A stretch of 64,000 bases of DNA from Aquimarina pacifica (lineage in GTDB: Bacteria > Bacteroidota > Bacteroidia > Flavobacteriales > Flavobacteriaceae), in the NCBI RefSeq assembly GCF_000520955.1, contig NZ_JACC01000027.1:31303-95302 (forward strand), given 5' to 3'. Under the pieces are notes generated by a model, which saw only the letters and a list, made by a program, of their open reading frames with translations, was not told the origin of the DNA and ran no database searches. Both the position numbers and the translations under genes were made by a program. The first letter of the stretch is position 1; every line of letters starts with the position of its first letter. Positions 54,962 through 63,441 of this stretch are shown piece by piece.

Positions 54962-57286
54962 ATGAACAAAAGAATAATATATATATCCGTATTAATACTC
55001 CTCATTAGCACAACAATACTATATCTTAATCATTTTGATAATTCATTTCATTTTGATGACTCTCATACAGTAACAGGAAATGTTTACATACAAGACATCA
55101 AAAACATACCTTTATTTTTTAAAGATGGAAGTACAATAAGCTCATTACCACAGAATCAATCATACCGCCCCATTGTAACCACCTCACTTGCAATTGATTA
55201 TTGGTTAGGAAAAGGATATATTCCTTTTTATTTTCATATTACATCTTTTATACTATTTCTGATACAAGGAGTTCTTATTTTCTTTATAGCCAAAAGAATT
55301 ATAGATCTCTCAAGAGAGAGTTCATACAATACATACATAAGTGGATTTATAGCATTATGGTATATGATTCATCCTGTAATGGCTGAAACAGTAAATTATG
55401 TAATCGCACGATCAGACTTACAATCCACCTTTTTTGTAGCACTTTCATTTATTTTATATCAATATTCAAAAAAAGCAAAAAAATATTACTTGTATCTAAT
55501 TCCTATAATTATCGGAGCTCTAGCTAAACCTACTGCCATAATGTTTGCTCCTCTATTCTTTGTCTACGTTACTTTATTCGAAGAAAAAATGAGTTTCATT
55601 CAATTATTCAATCCTAAGAATTTAAAAAAAACATTTTCTGCCCTTAAAAAAACACTCCCCGCAATACTTGTATGCGCATCATTATACATGTTTATAATAA
55701 CAATGACACCCGAAAGTTATACTACAGGGTCGGCAAAAACTCTGAATTACCTTATTACACAACCTTTTGTAATTACATACTATTTTATTAGTAGCATATT
55801 GCCAATTCACCTCAGTGCAGATACCGATTGGAAAGTTTTTGATAACATCTGGTCGTATAAATTCTTTTTAGGAATTCTATTTGTAATCATACTAATAAGT
55901 ATTGCTTTTATATCTTCAAAGAAAAAAAAGTATTACCCAATCAGTTTTGGGATTGCTTGGTTCTTTATTTCCCTTATACCTTCATCAAGTATTATCCCCT
56001 TAGCCGAAGTCATGAATGATCATCGTATGTTTTTCCCATATATAGGTTTATTAATAGCATTGGGATGGGGAGCAGCATTACTAGCTATGCGGATTCAAAA
56101 AAAGTACTCGGTTAATAAAAGATATGGTGTACTATGTATATCCAGCATATTGTTACTATATGCTTATGGTACATATCAAAGGAATGAGGTATGGGATAAT
56201 GACGAAAGCCTTTGGAAAGATGTAACAATAAAAAGTCCGAAAAACGGCAGAGGATTAATGAATTATGGACTTTCTCAAATGTCCAAAGGAGAATATAAAA
56301 TAGCCGAAAAATATTTCTTGAAAGCATTAGAATACACTCCTTATTACCATACATTATATATAAATCTGGGGATATTAAATAATACTCAAGGCAATACAGA
56401 ATCCGCCGAAAAATATTTTAAAGAAGCAATTAAATATGGCTCAAAATACTACAGCCCAAGGTTTTATTATGGTAGATTTTTAACTAGAAACAACCGAGCG
56501 GCTGAAGCTATTGAACAACTTTCAAAAGCACTAGATATCTCTCCATCTCATATTACAACAAGATTACTACTAATGGAGAATTATCTTGAACTAGAAGACT
56601 GGGATAATCTACAAAAAATAGCGAAACAAACTTTGAGTATTGATAAAAACAATAAAAAAGCGCAATTATTTCTAGTTTCAAGTGTAGAAAAAATAAGTAA
56701 ACTAGAAACCGAAGAAAAAGAAATATTAGTAAACCCTTCTGCTCAAAAATACTTGAATTTAAGCCTAAAATACTATCAGAAAAAACAATATATCAAATGT
56801 GTAGAAATGGCTCAAAAAGCTATTGATCTGCAACCTGATTACTCAGAAGCTTATAATAATATTTGCACCGCTTATAACCTTCTTGGAGATTACGAAAAAG
56901 CCATTAACGCTTGTAATAAGGCCTTAGCAATAAACCCCGGTTATAATCTAGCCAAAAACAACCTAAAAGATGTACTAGAACGAAAAACCAAATTAAAGAA
57001 TCATACCCTGAAACTTGCAGAAAATTCATCTGAGGCAAATTATCTAGATCTAAGCCTATTTTACTATAAAAATGGAAGATATGTGAGGTGTATTGAAATA
57101 GCTAAAGAAGGAATTATTAAACACCCAAATTCTGATAATTTATACAACAATATTTGTGCAGCATATAATGAATTAAAAGACTGGGAAAATGCTTATAAAG
57201 CAGGGCAAAAAGGATTAAAACTCAATCCTGATAATCAACTCCTTAAAAACAATTATCATATAGCTAAAAAAAATAGAATTGAGTAG
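54962..57286 (+). CDS. Membrane protein with C-terminal TPR repeats (TMTC-like)
   Basis: The 774-residue protein has about ten membrane segments in residues 1-400 and at least six TPR repeats afterwards (for example GRGLMNYGLSQMSKGEYKIA, YNNICTAYNLLGDYEKAINAC and YNNICAAYNELKDWENAYKA). The N-terminal part has HFDDSHTVTGNVYIQ and NQSYRPIVTTSLAIDYWL, which recall the extracytoplasmic loops of TMTC/GT-C-type glycosyltransferases, and a conserved HPVMAETVNYVIARSDL loop. Likely a lipid-linked sugar transferase with a peptide-binding tail. It precedes a glycan operon on the opposite strand. Confidence 0.85.
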   Translation: MNKRIIYISVLILLISTTILYLNHFDNSFHFDDSHTVTGNVYIQDIKNIPLFFKDGSTISSLPQNQSYRPIVTTSLAIDYWLGKGYIPFYFHITSFILFLIQGVLIFFIAKRIIDLSRESSYNTYISGFIALWYMIHPVMAETVNYVIARSDLQSTFFVALSFILYQYSKKAKKYYLYLIPIIIGALAKPTAIMFAPLFFVYVTLFEEKMSFIQLFNPKNLKKTFSALKKTLPAILVCASLYMFIITMTPESYTTGSAKTLNYLITQPFVITYYFISSILPIHLSADTDWKVFDNIWSYKFFLGILFVIILISIAFISSKKKKYYPISFGIAWFFISLIPSSSIIPLAEVMNDHRMFFPYIGLLIALGWGAALLAMRIQKKYSVNKRYGVLCISSILLLYAYGTYQRNEVWDNDESLWKDVTIKSPKNGRGLMNYGLSQMSKGEYKIAEKYFLKALEYTPYYHTLYINLGILNNTQGNTESAEKYFKEAIKYGSKYYSPRFYYGRFLTRNNRAAEAIEQLSKALDISPSHITTRLLLMENYLELEDWDNLQKIAKQTLSIDKNNKKAQLFLVSSVEKISKLETEEKEILVNPSAQKYLNLSLKYYQKKQYIKCVEMAQKAIDLQPDYSEAYNNICTAYNLLGDYEKAINACNKALAINPGYNLAKNNLKDVLERKTKLKNHTLKLAENSSEANYLDLSLFYYKNGRYVRCIEIAKEGIIKHPNSDNLYNNICAAYNELKDWENAYKAGQKGLKLNPDNQLLKNNYHIAKKNRIE

Positions 57287-57295
57287 GTGATAGTA

Positions 57296-58138
57296 TCAAT
57301 ATGCATCAAAGTCCAAAGCACTGAACTGCACTCCCGAAAAATTAAATTCTCTCCCCTTCTCTGTAAGATCTTTAAAAATTAAATTAAGAGGAGAGGGTCT
57401 CATTTTTTTCGGAATATCAAAATAAAAAGATTTTTTCCAATCAATTTTATCATCTATTCCAATCCAAAGTTGAATAGGTCTAAATCCTAGAGTATTTTGG
57501 GTGTTTTTTAGTCTATAGGAAGCATCAAAATCTTTTAGAATTCCTTGTATCCCAAAGCTATCAGTCGGCGCTAAAACTCTATTGTTTTTAACCTGATATT
57601 TGAGTTCTGGATTTGCCAAACGCCAACGTACAGACTCATCATCCCAAACACGTTGATAATCAATATGATTATTACTGTTCTTTTGAACTATTTTACCCCA
57701 ACCTAATTTGGCATTAAGCATACCAACCAATTGAAAATCAAGCTTTTTTAAAAAACCTGATGTGCTTTGCGCATTAGCCACCCCAATAACAAAACCAAAA
57801 CCCAGATCTGAAGCTCTTTGATAGCTTTTTGCCGCCAAAATCGGAAACAATTTTTTCCCTCTATGTTGAGGGTGAGTTGCTGTATTTAACGATAACAAAC
57901 CCTTTTCTTCTTTACCATGTACCAGAGCTTTAATAGGCATTAATGCGTAATGTGCAGCTAATTCATCGTTTAGAAAAGCATTAAAACCAATCATGGACCC
58001 CACAGGATTTTCAACATATTGCCACTTTACAAATTCCTCCGTATATTTCTCGGCTTTAGGAAACGTAACCCTAAGAAGATTTGTTATCTTGTGAATCGAC
58101 TCACCATCCGTTTTTATTGGTAAAAAATCATAACTCAT
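57296..58138 (-). CDS. GNAT-family acetyltransferase
   Basis: The 280-residue protein contains LNTATHPQHRGKKLFPILAAKSYQRA (quoted in part), the acetyl-CoA binding loop of GNAT enzymes, in its first half; the second half is a beta-rich substrate domain. It is the last gene of the minus-strand glycan operon (48 bases after the epimerase gene) and may acetylate an amino sugar. No specific substrate is predicted. Confidence 0.8.
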   Translation of the reverse strand: MSYDFLPIKTDGESIHKITNLLRVTFPKAEKYTEEFVKWQYVENPVGSMIGFNAFLNDELAAHYALMPIKALVHGKEEKGLLSLNTATHPQHRGKKLFPILAAKSYQRASDLGFGFVIGVANAQSTSGFLKKLDFQLVGMLNAKLGWGKIVQKNSNNHIDYQRVWDDESVRWRLANPELKYQVKNNRVLAPTDSFGIQGILKDFDASYRLKNTQNTLGFRPIQLWIGIDDKIDWKKSFYFDIPKKMRPSPLNLIFKDLTEKGREFNFSGVQFSALDFDAY

Positions 58139-58186
58139 TTATAACATTCGTTTTAGGGATTAATTTTTCAAAATCACAGGCTGTAA

Positions 58187-59056
58187 TCATTTTTCTAATA
58201 ATAAATCTAAGCTTTCTTCATAGCTTTTTAACTCAATTCCTATTAATTTTTGGTCTTCCTTAGTATCTAAAGTTATTAGCTTTTTTAATCCCAATACACT
58301 TTCTGAGGATACAGGTATTTTCACTCCAATCTTTTCAAAAAACAAACAGCTCCAAAATAATAAAAAAGTAGGAATTGGTACAAAAATTAATTTTCGACCA
58401 AGTTGCTTTGCCAATATTCTATAAAAAATTTTCATAGCTATTATTTCGTGATGTGCAACGTTAAATATTCCTGTCAATTCTTTTTTTACCAGTACATTTT
58501 CAACCACTTGACATAAGTCATTAATATATACAGATTGTATCGGTTGTTTCCCACCTCCCACTAACGGAAAAAAAGAAGAACTTTTCATACGGTGTATCAT
58601 TTCTGATAAGATTCCTTTCTTCCCGATAACAAATCCAATCTTAAGAATAGTATCTTTATTAAAATCAAATAATTCCTCACAACGCATTTTGGTTGTTCCA
58701 TAATGTGAAATTGCATTTTTATGTGCAGAAAATGAAGACAAAAATGCAATCTTAATTTTTTTTTCATTGCATATAGAAATAAGGTTTTCAGTACCCCTTA
58801 AGTTAATCGAATCAGCGCGATCATCATTCTCATACCTAAGATAAGCAGCATGAATCAAAAAGTCAACATTATCAAAATCAATTGGATTAACATCTTCTTC
58901 CATTTTATATTGTACGTAGGTAACACCATCATCTTTTTCCTTAGGAAGACGATGCACAAATGCTTTTATACGCCAATGTTTATCTTTAAAATAATCAAGA
59001 AGACATTTGCCTAAAAAACCATTAGCTCCAGTTATAATAAGTGTAGGGTTATTCAT
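58187..59056 (-). CDS. NAD-dependent epimerase/dehydratase-family protein
   Basis: From the ATG at 59056 the protein is 289 residues with the Rossmann motif ITGANGFLGK near the start, then DFLIHAAYLRY, and an S-x-YGTTK catalytic pair in SAHKNAISHYGTTKMRCEE. It is an extended SDR acting on nucleotide sugars or related lipids. It overlaps the end of the GMC gene by 8 bases, and is therefore co-translated with it. The 11 additional residues of the longer frame (59089) are unlikely. Confidence 0.88.
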   Translation of the reverse strand: MNNPTLIITGANGFLGKCLLDYFKDKHWRIKAFVHRLPKEKDDGVTYVQYKMEEDVNPIDFDNVDFLIHAAYLRYENDDRADSINLRGTENLISICNEKKIKIAFLSSFSAHKNAISHYGTTKMRCEELFDFNKDTILKIGFVIGKKGILSEMIHRMKSSSFFPLVGGGKQPIQSVYINDLCQVVENVLVKKELTGIFNVAHHEIIAMKIFYRILAKQLGRKLIFVPIPTFLLFWSCLFFEKIGVKIPVSSESVLGLKKLITLDTKEDQKLIGIELKSYEESLDLLLEK

Positions 59057-60665
59057 TCTTAAGAACATTTTTTGCCACTCGATAAGCATTCGCCATCAAA
59101 GTTAATGTTAATCCTTTTGCTGGTAAATATTTAAAACCTGACCCGTCTGCCACGAATACGTTTTTTGTGCCCGCCAATTTTCCAGATTTCGAAATCGTAA
59201 ATAGTTCCCCACTTTCATCAAATGGTAATGTACCACCATAATGAATACTCCCTCCTAACGGTGTCCGAATTGTTTTAAGAGGAATACAACCTAAAGTTTT
59301 TAGTGCTTTCCTTATCTTTTTTTCTCTTGACAAATTTATACGTAGTTCTTCATCAGATAATACATATTCACCTGTCAAAATATCTCCAGTGTATTGATTA
59401 GAATCTTTTTGCAAAGTAATAAATTTATTTACCGTTCCTTGATCAGGATGGTGAATCCCAGCTATTGTAAAAGAAGAATGCAAAAATTGCATAAGAATTC
59501 TCGCATCAGCAAAATTCAATGGAGTCTCTTTTATAAGTTTAAACAACAAAAGTGATCTATAACTAAATAAAGCAGCCATTCCAACATCAAAGTTATTTTG
59601 ATATTCATCAACATAAAGCACCAATTGAGCAAAACTAGTTTTATATTGCTCAATCTTCTTTCCTAATCTTCTCCATTGCAAACAAGGGATATAAGAATAT
59701 GGGTTACAAATTATCGGTAATTTCTCTTTCTTATAATCAAAAGATCGTGTTACTATTCGCGCAGTTCCCAATACTCCGGGAGACAATATTAATTTTTTAC
59801 ATGTAAATTTTATTTCCTCATCCGTATCTGTTCTCTTAACAAAAACAGCCACTCCATCATGGTCTTCTTCAAACTTTGTAACCAGACAATGTTTATGATA
59901 ACTAAAATTTGGTTGTTTCATTAATTCCTCTATAGTTATCCAAGATCTATACGCAGATTTATTAGCATCACTCCAAAAACCCATATCCTGATATTTTGTA
60001 GCGGATCTATCTCCCTTGTCTTTCGTCAATAAAGCCAAGGCCGATCTACCTAAGTAAATATCATTTTTGTTAAGAAACTTTTTTTTCTTTTGATAACGAT
60101 CAAAGATATTCTTCAAGTTATCTTCAATTTTTGTCGCAGGTTGTATATCTTCTAAGTCCCTGAGGCAATATGGCTTACTATCATCTTTTTCTCCCGAAAC
60201 ACCAATATAAGAAGCTACTGATTGATAAGCAGGCAACATTTCTGCCTCATCCAATCCCAAAGCTTCTAATTCAAGTTTAGAAAAAGTATAACACCCTAAT
60301 CCCCAGCCTCCACCAAGCCCTCCTTTCGCTGTACTCTCCATAGGCTGAAAACTATCTGACCGAAAAGGAATTAGTTTTTCAGAAAATCTCGTTAAAAAAC
60401 TGCGGGGTGGTGTTAATTGTGAACCAACTTTTGTGGTTTCCCAAGGAACTCCCTCAAACTCATTTCCTAAAAAATAAGAATACTGTTCTTGATCCTTTTT
60501 TCGAATAGAAATAAAATCAGTGTTCGGAATTTTATTTTTATGAGTTCTATCTTCTTCTCCAATATCCAGTAATCCAACCTGCACACCAGCATCCACCAAA
60601 GTTTTAGCAGCTATTGCACCAGTAGCACCAGAGCCTACAACTATGTAATCATAACTTAACTGCAC
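59049..60665 (-). CDS. GMC-family oxidoreductase
   Basis: The 538-residue protein has the FAD dinucleotide motif VVGSGATGAIAAKTL at residues 9-23, GGLGGGWGLGCYTF in the second signature, and a C-terminal NVFVADGSGFKYLPAKGLTLTLMANAYRVA, the GMC terminal motif. Members oxidise alcohols, sugars or sterols. A small 136-residue protein of unknown family is encoded immediately before it (10-base overlap), which resembles the gluconate-dehydrogenase arrangement of large and small subunits. Probably part of the glycan operon. Confidence 0.9.
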   Translation of the reverse strand: MQLSYDYIVVGSGATGAIAAKTLVDAGVQVGLLDIGEEDRTHKNKIPNTDFISIRKKDQEQYSYFLGNEFEGVPWETTKVGSQLTPPRSFLTRFSEKLIPFRSDSFQPMESTAKGGLGGGWGLGCYTFSKLELEALGLDEAEMLPAYQSVASYIGVSGEKDDSKPYCLRDLEDIQPATKIEDNLKNIFDRYQKKKKFLNKNDIYLGRSALALLTKDKGDRSATKYQDMGFWSDANKSAYRSWITIEELMKQPNFSYHKHCLVTKFEEDHDGVAVFVKRTDTDEEIKFTCKKLILSPGVLGTARIVTRSFDYKKEKLPIICNPYSYIPCLQWRRLGKKIEQYKTSFAQLVLYVDEYQNNFDVGMAALFSYRSLLLFKLIKETPLNFADARILMQFLHSSFTIAGIHHPDQGTVNKFITLQKDSNQYTGDILTGEYVLSDEELRINLSREKKIRKALKTLGCIPLKTIRTPLGGSIHYGGTLPFDESGELFTISKSGKLAGTKNVFVADGSGFKYLPAKGLTLTLMANAYRVAKNVLKNE

Positions 60666-61066
60666 CTATTCTTAATGTTTTTTATAATTATAATACCCAA
60701 AAAAGCTCTTACTACAGATCTGCAACCGACAAAAATTATAGTAACAAATTGAAAAAAATTAAAATTAGACGATAAAAAACAAGACGTGTAATTTGGAGAA
60801 GCTTCCAAAATAGCCAACATTGTAAAAATTTTTCTTCTCACGACATTTCCAGGATCTCTCAAGGCCAAACCAGCATCTATACAAGCCATTTTCCATTTAC
60901 TTTTAAGCATGATAGACAATAACATCTCTTCATAGTCCGTTAACTCAATATCAAAGCAACGCATCGCCTCACAATAATTAACCCGCTCCTGATTAAGTAA
61001 TGGCTTTGATATCAAATAATTAGTTATTCGATTCGCTTCTAATGTATAATTATTATCACCTCCCAT
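60656..61066 (-). CDS. Small hypothetical protein between deacetylase and GMC genes
   Basis: The 136-residue protein has a soluble N-terminal half with RVNYCEAMRCFDIELTDYEEM and a hydrophobic C-terminal segment (about residues 106-125) ending in a basic tail. I recognise no family. Its start overlaps the stop of the deacetylase gene (11 bases) and its end overlaps the GMC gene, so it is co-translated with both. By position it could be an electron-transfer or membrane-anchoring subunit for the GMC enzyme; that is inference. Confidence 0.65.
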   Translation of the reverse strand: MGGDNNYTLEANRITNYLISKPLLNQERVNYCEAMRCFDIELTDYEEMLLSIMLKSKWKMACIDAGLALRDPGNVVRRKIFTMLAILEASPNYTSCFLSSNFNFFQFVTIIFVGCRSVVRAFLGIIIIKNIKNRCS

Positions 61067-61901
61067 TTAAAAGTTCTATATAACTTTTGTAAGTCATTAT
61101 TGTTGGTTCAAACATTTCCATCACTTTTTTAAGTCTCGGAAAAACGCCTTTCCTATTATAGTACATTAATTGATTATAGACCCAGCGATCGTTTATTTCA
61201 GGATGCATAAATCGCTCTTGCTTCAAATCTATGTCATAAGGATGAAAATAGCTTGTTACCGCTTTATTTTTTTTGAAATGAAATTCAAAACTTTTTTTTA
61301 TCAAGTAAAAAGGTAAAAACCTAAAATATACACCACCAGAAAAAGGCACTTTAAAAATAGAACCTTTTCTTAGACTCACAGGAATTTCCCATAGATCATT
61401 GCTCATTTTTTTAGGACATTCACCAAACCCTTCCCACCCATATAAAGGGTTTTTTGCAGGTAATACTGAACTCGAATAACGAAACCCTAGATCTGATAAA
61501 ACATCAAAAAACCAAGGTGTACTTTTTGTAACAGAATACGTAGGAGCTCTATAACCGAGGAGTTCAATAGCTCCTGCATTATAGAGGTGTTCCTTATTTC
61601 TACATACATCTTCCCTGAATTCTTCTTGAGTTTGCGATGTAACTGGTATGTGCATATTCGAATGACATGCTATCTCATGCTCCTCAGCAACAATAGTTTT
61701 AATAAGACTTGGATAATGTTTTGGGATATCACCTACCGTAAAAAAGGTAGCCTTTGCATTATAGGTATTCAAAAATGAAAGATAATCTTCAACCAACTCT
61801 TCTACTCTCGCTCTGTAAGACAAACCATTTTTCACCCTAAGACGAACATCTTCAAGATCAATACTAAATAAAAAAATATGTTCCTTTTCCTCTTGATTCA
61901 T
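61056..61901 (-). CDS. Polysaccharide deacetylase family protein (NodB-like)
   Basis: The 281-residue protein has the NodB-domain motifs: FSIDLED (with the catalytic Asp and metal Asp), CHSNMH (metal-binding HxxxH) and YRAPTYSV, followed by YFHPYDIDL. This is the DUF3473/PEP-CTERM-locus-like deacetylase group that removes acetyl groups from exopolysaccharide. No signal peptide is seen, so it may act in the cytosol or be anchored otherwise. It is second in the glycan operon, after the GT2 gene. Confidence 0.9.
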   Translation of the reverse strand: MNQEEKEHIFLFSIDLEDVRLRVKNGLSYRARVEELVEDYLSFLNTYNAKATFFTVGDIPKHYPSLIKTIVAEEHEIACHSNMHIPVTSQTQEEFREDVCRNKEHLYNAGAIELLGYRAPTYSVTKSTPWFFDVLSDLGFRYSSSVLPAKNPLYGWEGFGECPKKMSNDLWEIPVSLRKGSIFKVPFSGGVYFRFLPFYLIKKSFEFHFKKNKAVTSYFHPYDIDLKQERFMHPEINDRWVYNQLMYYNRKGVFPRLKKVMEMFEPTIMTYKSYIELLNGR

Positions 61902-61976
61902 GTAATATTGCCATTAAAAAAAGCTTCTTATAAGTTTAGGTCATAAAAAATTAAACAATTATTTCATTTATATCAA

Positions 61977-62855
61977 TTATTGATTTTTCCTAACTGCAGA
62001 TAATTGTTCTGCAATTAATCCTAAAAGAAAAATAATCAACCCCGTAAGTATCAAAGTACTTGCTCCTATACTTATTCCTTTTCCTTGAAAGAAAAAATTA
62101 GCTCCCCATATAGTTCCAAAAACAAGAAAAAAAGCAGAAATCGGAAGAAAAATTCGAGCAGGGTTAAACAAAATAATAATATTTATAATCTCCATCACAG
62201 TTTCAAATGCTGTCCGTACTCCAATGGTGCTCAACCCCTTAATCCTTTCCTTAATTCTGATAGGTTCCTCTATTACTAAATGACGATTATTCACAAAAGT
62301 TAAGGTTATAATGTCACTAAATGACATGGTATCTGGTGTTAGGCTTAAATATTTTTGAACCAATTCCGTATCATAAATTTTCATCCCAGAATTAATATCA
62401 TAAATAGACAACTTCATTAAAATTTTTGCCACCATACGTATAATCGATTTTCCGACACTACGATAAACGGAAGCAGAGGAATGACCTCTTCTACTACCAA
62501 CAATGAGATCCGCATCTGTCTCCTTTATTTTTTCAAATAAAACATCAACATCTTCAAGATAATGTTGTCCATCAGCATCTATGGTAATAGTATATTTCGT
62601 TTTACTTTTAGCTATACCACTTTTTAAAGCACCTCCATATCCGCGATTAACTTTGTGAGATAATACAGTAAAATCAAAATCCGAGTTCTTTTTAAAGTCA
62701 GTAAGAATACTTAAAGTATTATCAGAAGATCCATCATTAACAATAATAAGTTGGTACCCTTTGTTTTTGCAGTGATCCAACACTTCAGAAAAAAATAAAC
62801 TTAAAGATTCTGACTCATTATAAGCAGGAATAACTATAGTTAAATTATCAGGCAT
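61977..62855 (-). CDS. Glycosyltransferase family 2, dolichyl-phosphate-mannose-synthase-like
   Basis: The 292-residue protein has the GT-A signatures VIPAYNESESLSLF, IVNDGSSDNTL and the metal-binding DADGQH, then SGMKIYDTELV. Two membrane helices lie at its C-terminus (about 230-285). The layout is that of enzymes transferring a sugar to a polyprenyl phosphate. It is the first gene of the run that continues with the deacetylase, GMC, epimerase and GNAT genes. Confidence 0.92.
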   Translation of the reverse strand: MPDNLTIVIPAYNESESLSLFFSEVLDHCKNKGYQLIIVNDGSSDNTLSILTDFKKNSDFDFTVLSHKVNRGYGGALKSGIAKSKTKYTITIDADGQHYLEDVDVLFEKIKETDADLIVGSRRGHSSASVYRSVGKSIIRMVAKILMKLSIYDINSGMKIYDTELVQKYLSLTPDTMSFSDIITLTFVNNRHLVIEEPIRIKERIKGLSTIGVRTAFETVMEIINIIILFNPARIFLPISAFFLVFGTIWGANFFFQGKGISIGASTLILTGLIIFLLGLIAEQLSAVRKNQ

Positions 62856-62857
62856 GC

Positions 62858-62909
62858 AAATCTAAGTTTTGCTAAATCTAAGTTTTTTTTTGTAAAAAAA
62901 AAACTTAGA
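62858..62909. repeat. Direct repeat and AT-only hairpin before the GT2 gene
   Basis: AAATCTAAGTTTT occurs at 62858-62870 and 62874-62886; the second copy pairs with AAAACTTAGA (62900-62909) across a T9/A10 stem (62877-62909). On the minus strand the hairpin would be in the leader of the GT2 operon. Confidence 0.5.
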
Positions 62910-62968
62910 GCAACAACTTTAATAATTAACATCTAACACAAAACAATAACAATTTTTAACTTTTAAAA

Positions 62969-62999
62969 CAAAAAAAGCCTTGTCATTACAACAAGACTT
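62969..62999 (-). terminator. Terminator of the tRNA-Gly gene
   Basis: On the minus strand AAGTCTTGT (62991-62999) pairs with ACAAGGCTT (62975-62983, one G-U) over a 7-base loop and is followed by a run of T. It lies 4 bases downstream of the tRNA. Confidence 0.75.
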
Positions 63000-63002
63000 T
63001 GA

Positions 63003-63074
63003 GCGGGAGACCAGGTTCGAACTGGCGACATTCAGCTTGGAAGGCTGACGCTCTACCAACTGAGCTACTCCCGC
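63003..63074 (-). tRNA. tRNA-Gly (anticodon TCC)
   Basis: The minus strand folds as a 72-nt cloverleaf: acceptor GCGGGAG/CTCCCGC, D stem GCTC/GAGC with an AGTTGGTA loop, anticodon stem TCAGC/GCTGA with loop CTTCCAA (anticodon TCC), and T arm GCCAG/CTGGT (with one G-T pair) around TTCGAAC. The 3' CCA is not encoded. Confidence 0.96.
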
Positions 63075-63441
63075 AATCGCGGTTGCAAATGTAAAAGAAT
63101 TCTTCAAAAAGCAAAACAAAAGCGTTTATTTTTTTAAAAAAAGATTTATCAAGTATCGAAAGAAAGATTAATTATTAGAGAGATACAGAAAAACCGTTAA
63201 GAAAACACTAACAAACCGTTTAAAACCACTTTTTATCGTAATAAATAGCTTTTTATCGAATAAATTTTGTACGTTTGCATGTAAAACTATATAATTTTAT
63301 CAAAAAAATAACTATATTTATAACATATCGTCTATATAAATTAACCATACACCCCATTTTTTGTTTAAAAAAACAACTTATGGTATAACCTCAAAAAAAA
63401 GAAGGCGCAGCCTTCTTTATAAAGGAAAAATCCTACAAAAT
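63075..63441. other. Regulatory-looking gap before the collagen-like gene
   Basis: No gene is seen in these 367 bases. Direct repeats of CCGTT (63194 and 63216, 22 apart) and CTTTTTATCG (63229-63238 and 63249-63258, 20 apart) lie upstream of a -7 box, TACGTTTG (63270-63277). A 9-bp hairpin AAAGAAGGC-gca-GCCTTCTTT (63398-63418) lies in the 5' leader, ending 23 bases before the ATG. Confidence 0.6.
63270..63277 (+). promoter_or_regulatory. -7 element of the collagen-like gene
   Basis: TACGTTTG matches TAnnTTTG exactly. The predicted leader is about 160 bases and contains the hairpin at 63398-63418. The pair of CTTTTTATCG repeats ends 11 bases upstream. Confidence 0.6.

Noticed and set aside
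62857..62864. TAGATTTG on the minus strand, a match to the -7 box, next to the GT2 start codon.
   Set aside because: It ends one base from the ATG and is part of a repeated AAATCTAAGTTTT block, so it would give a transcript beginning inside the gene.
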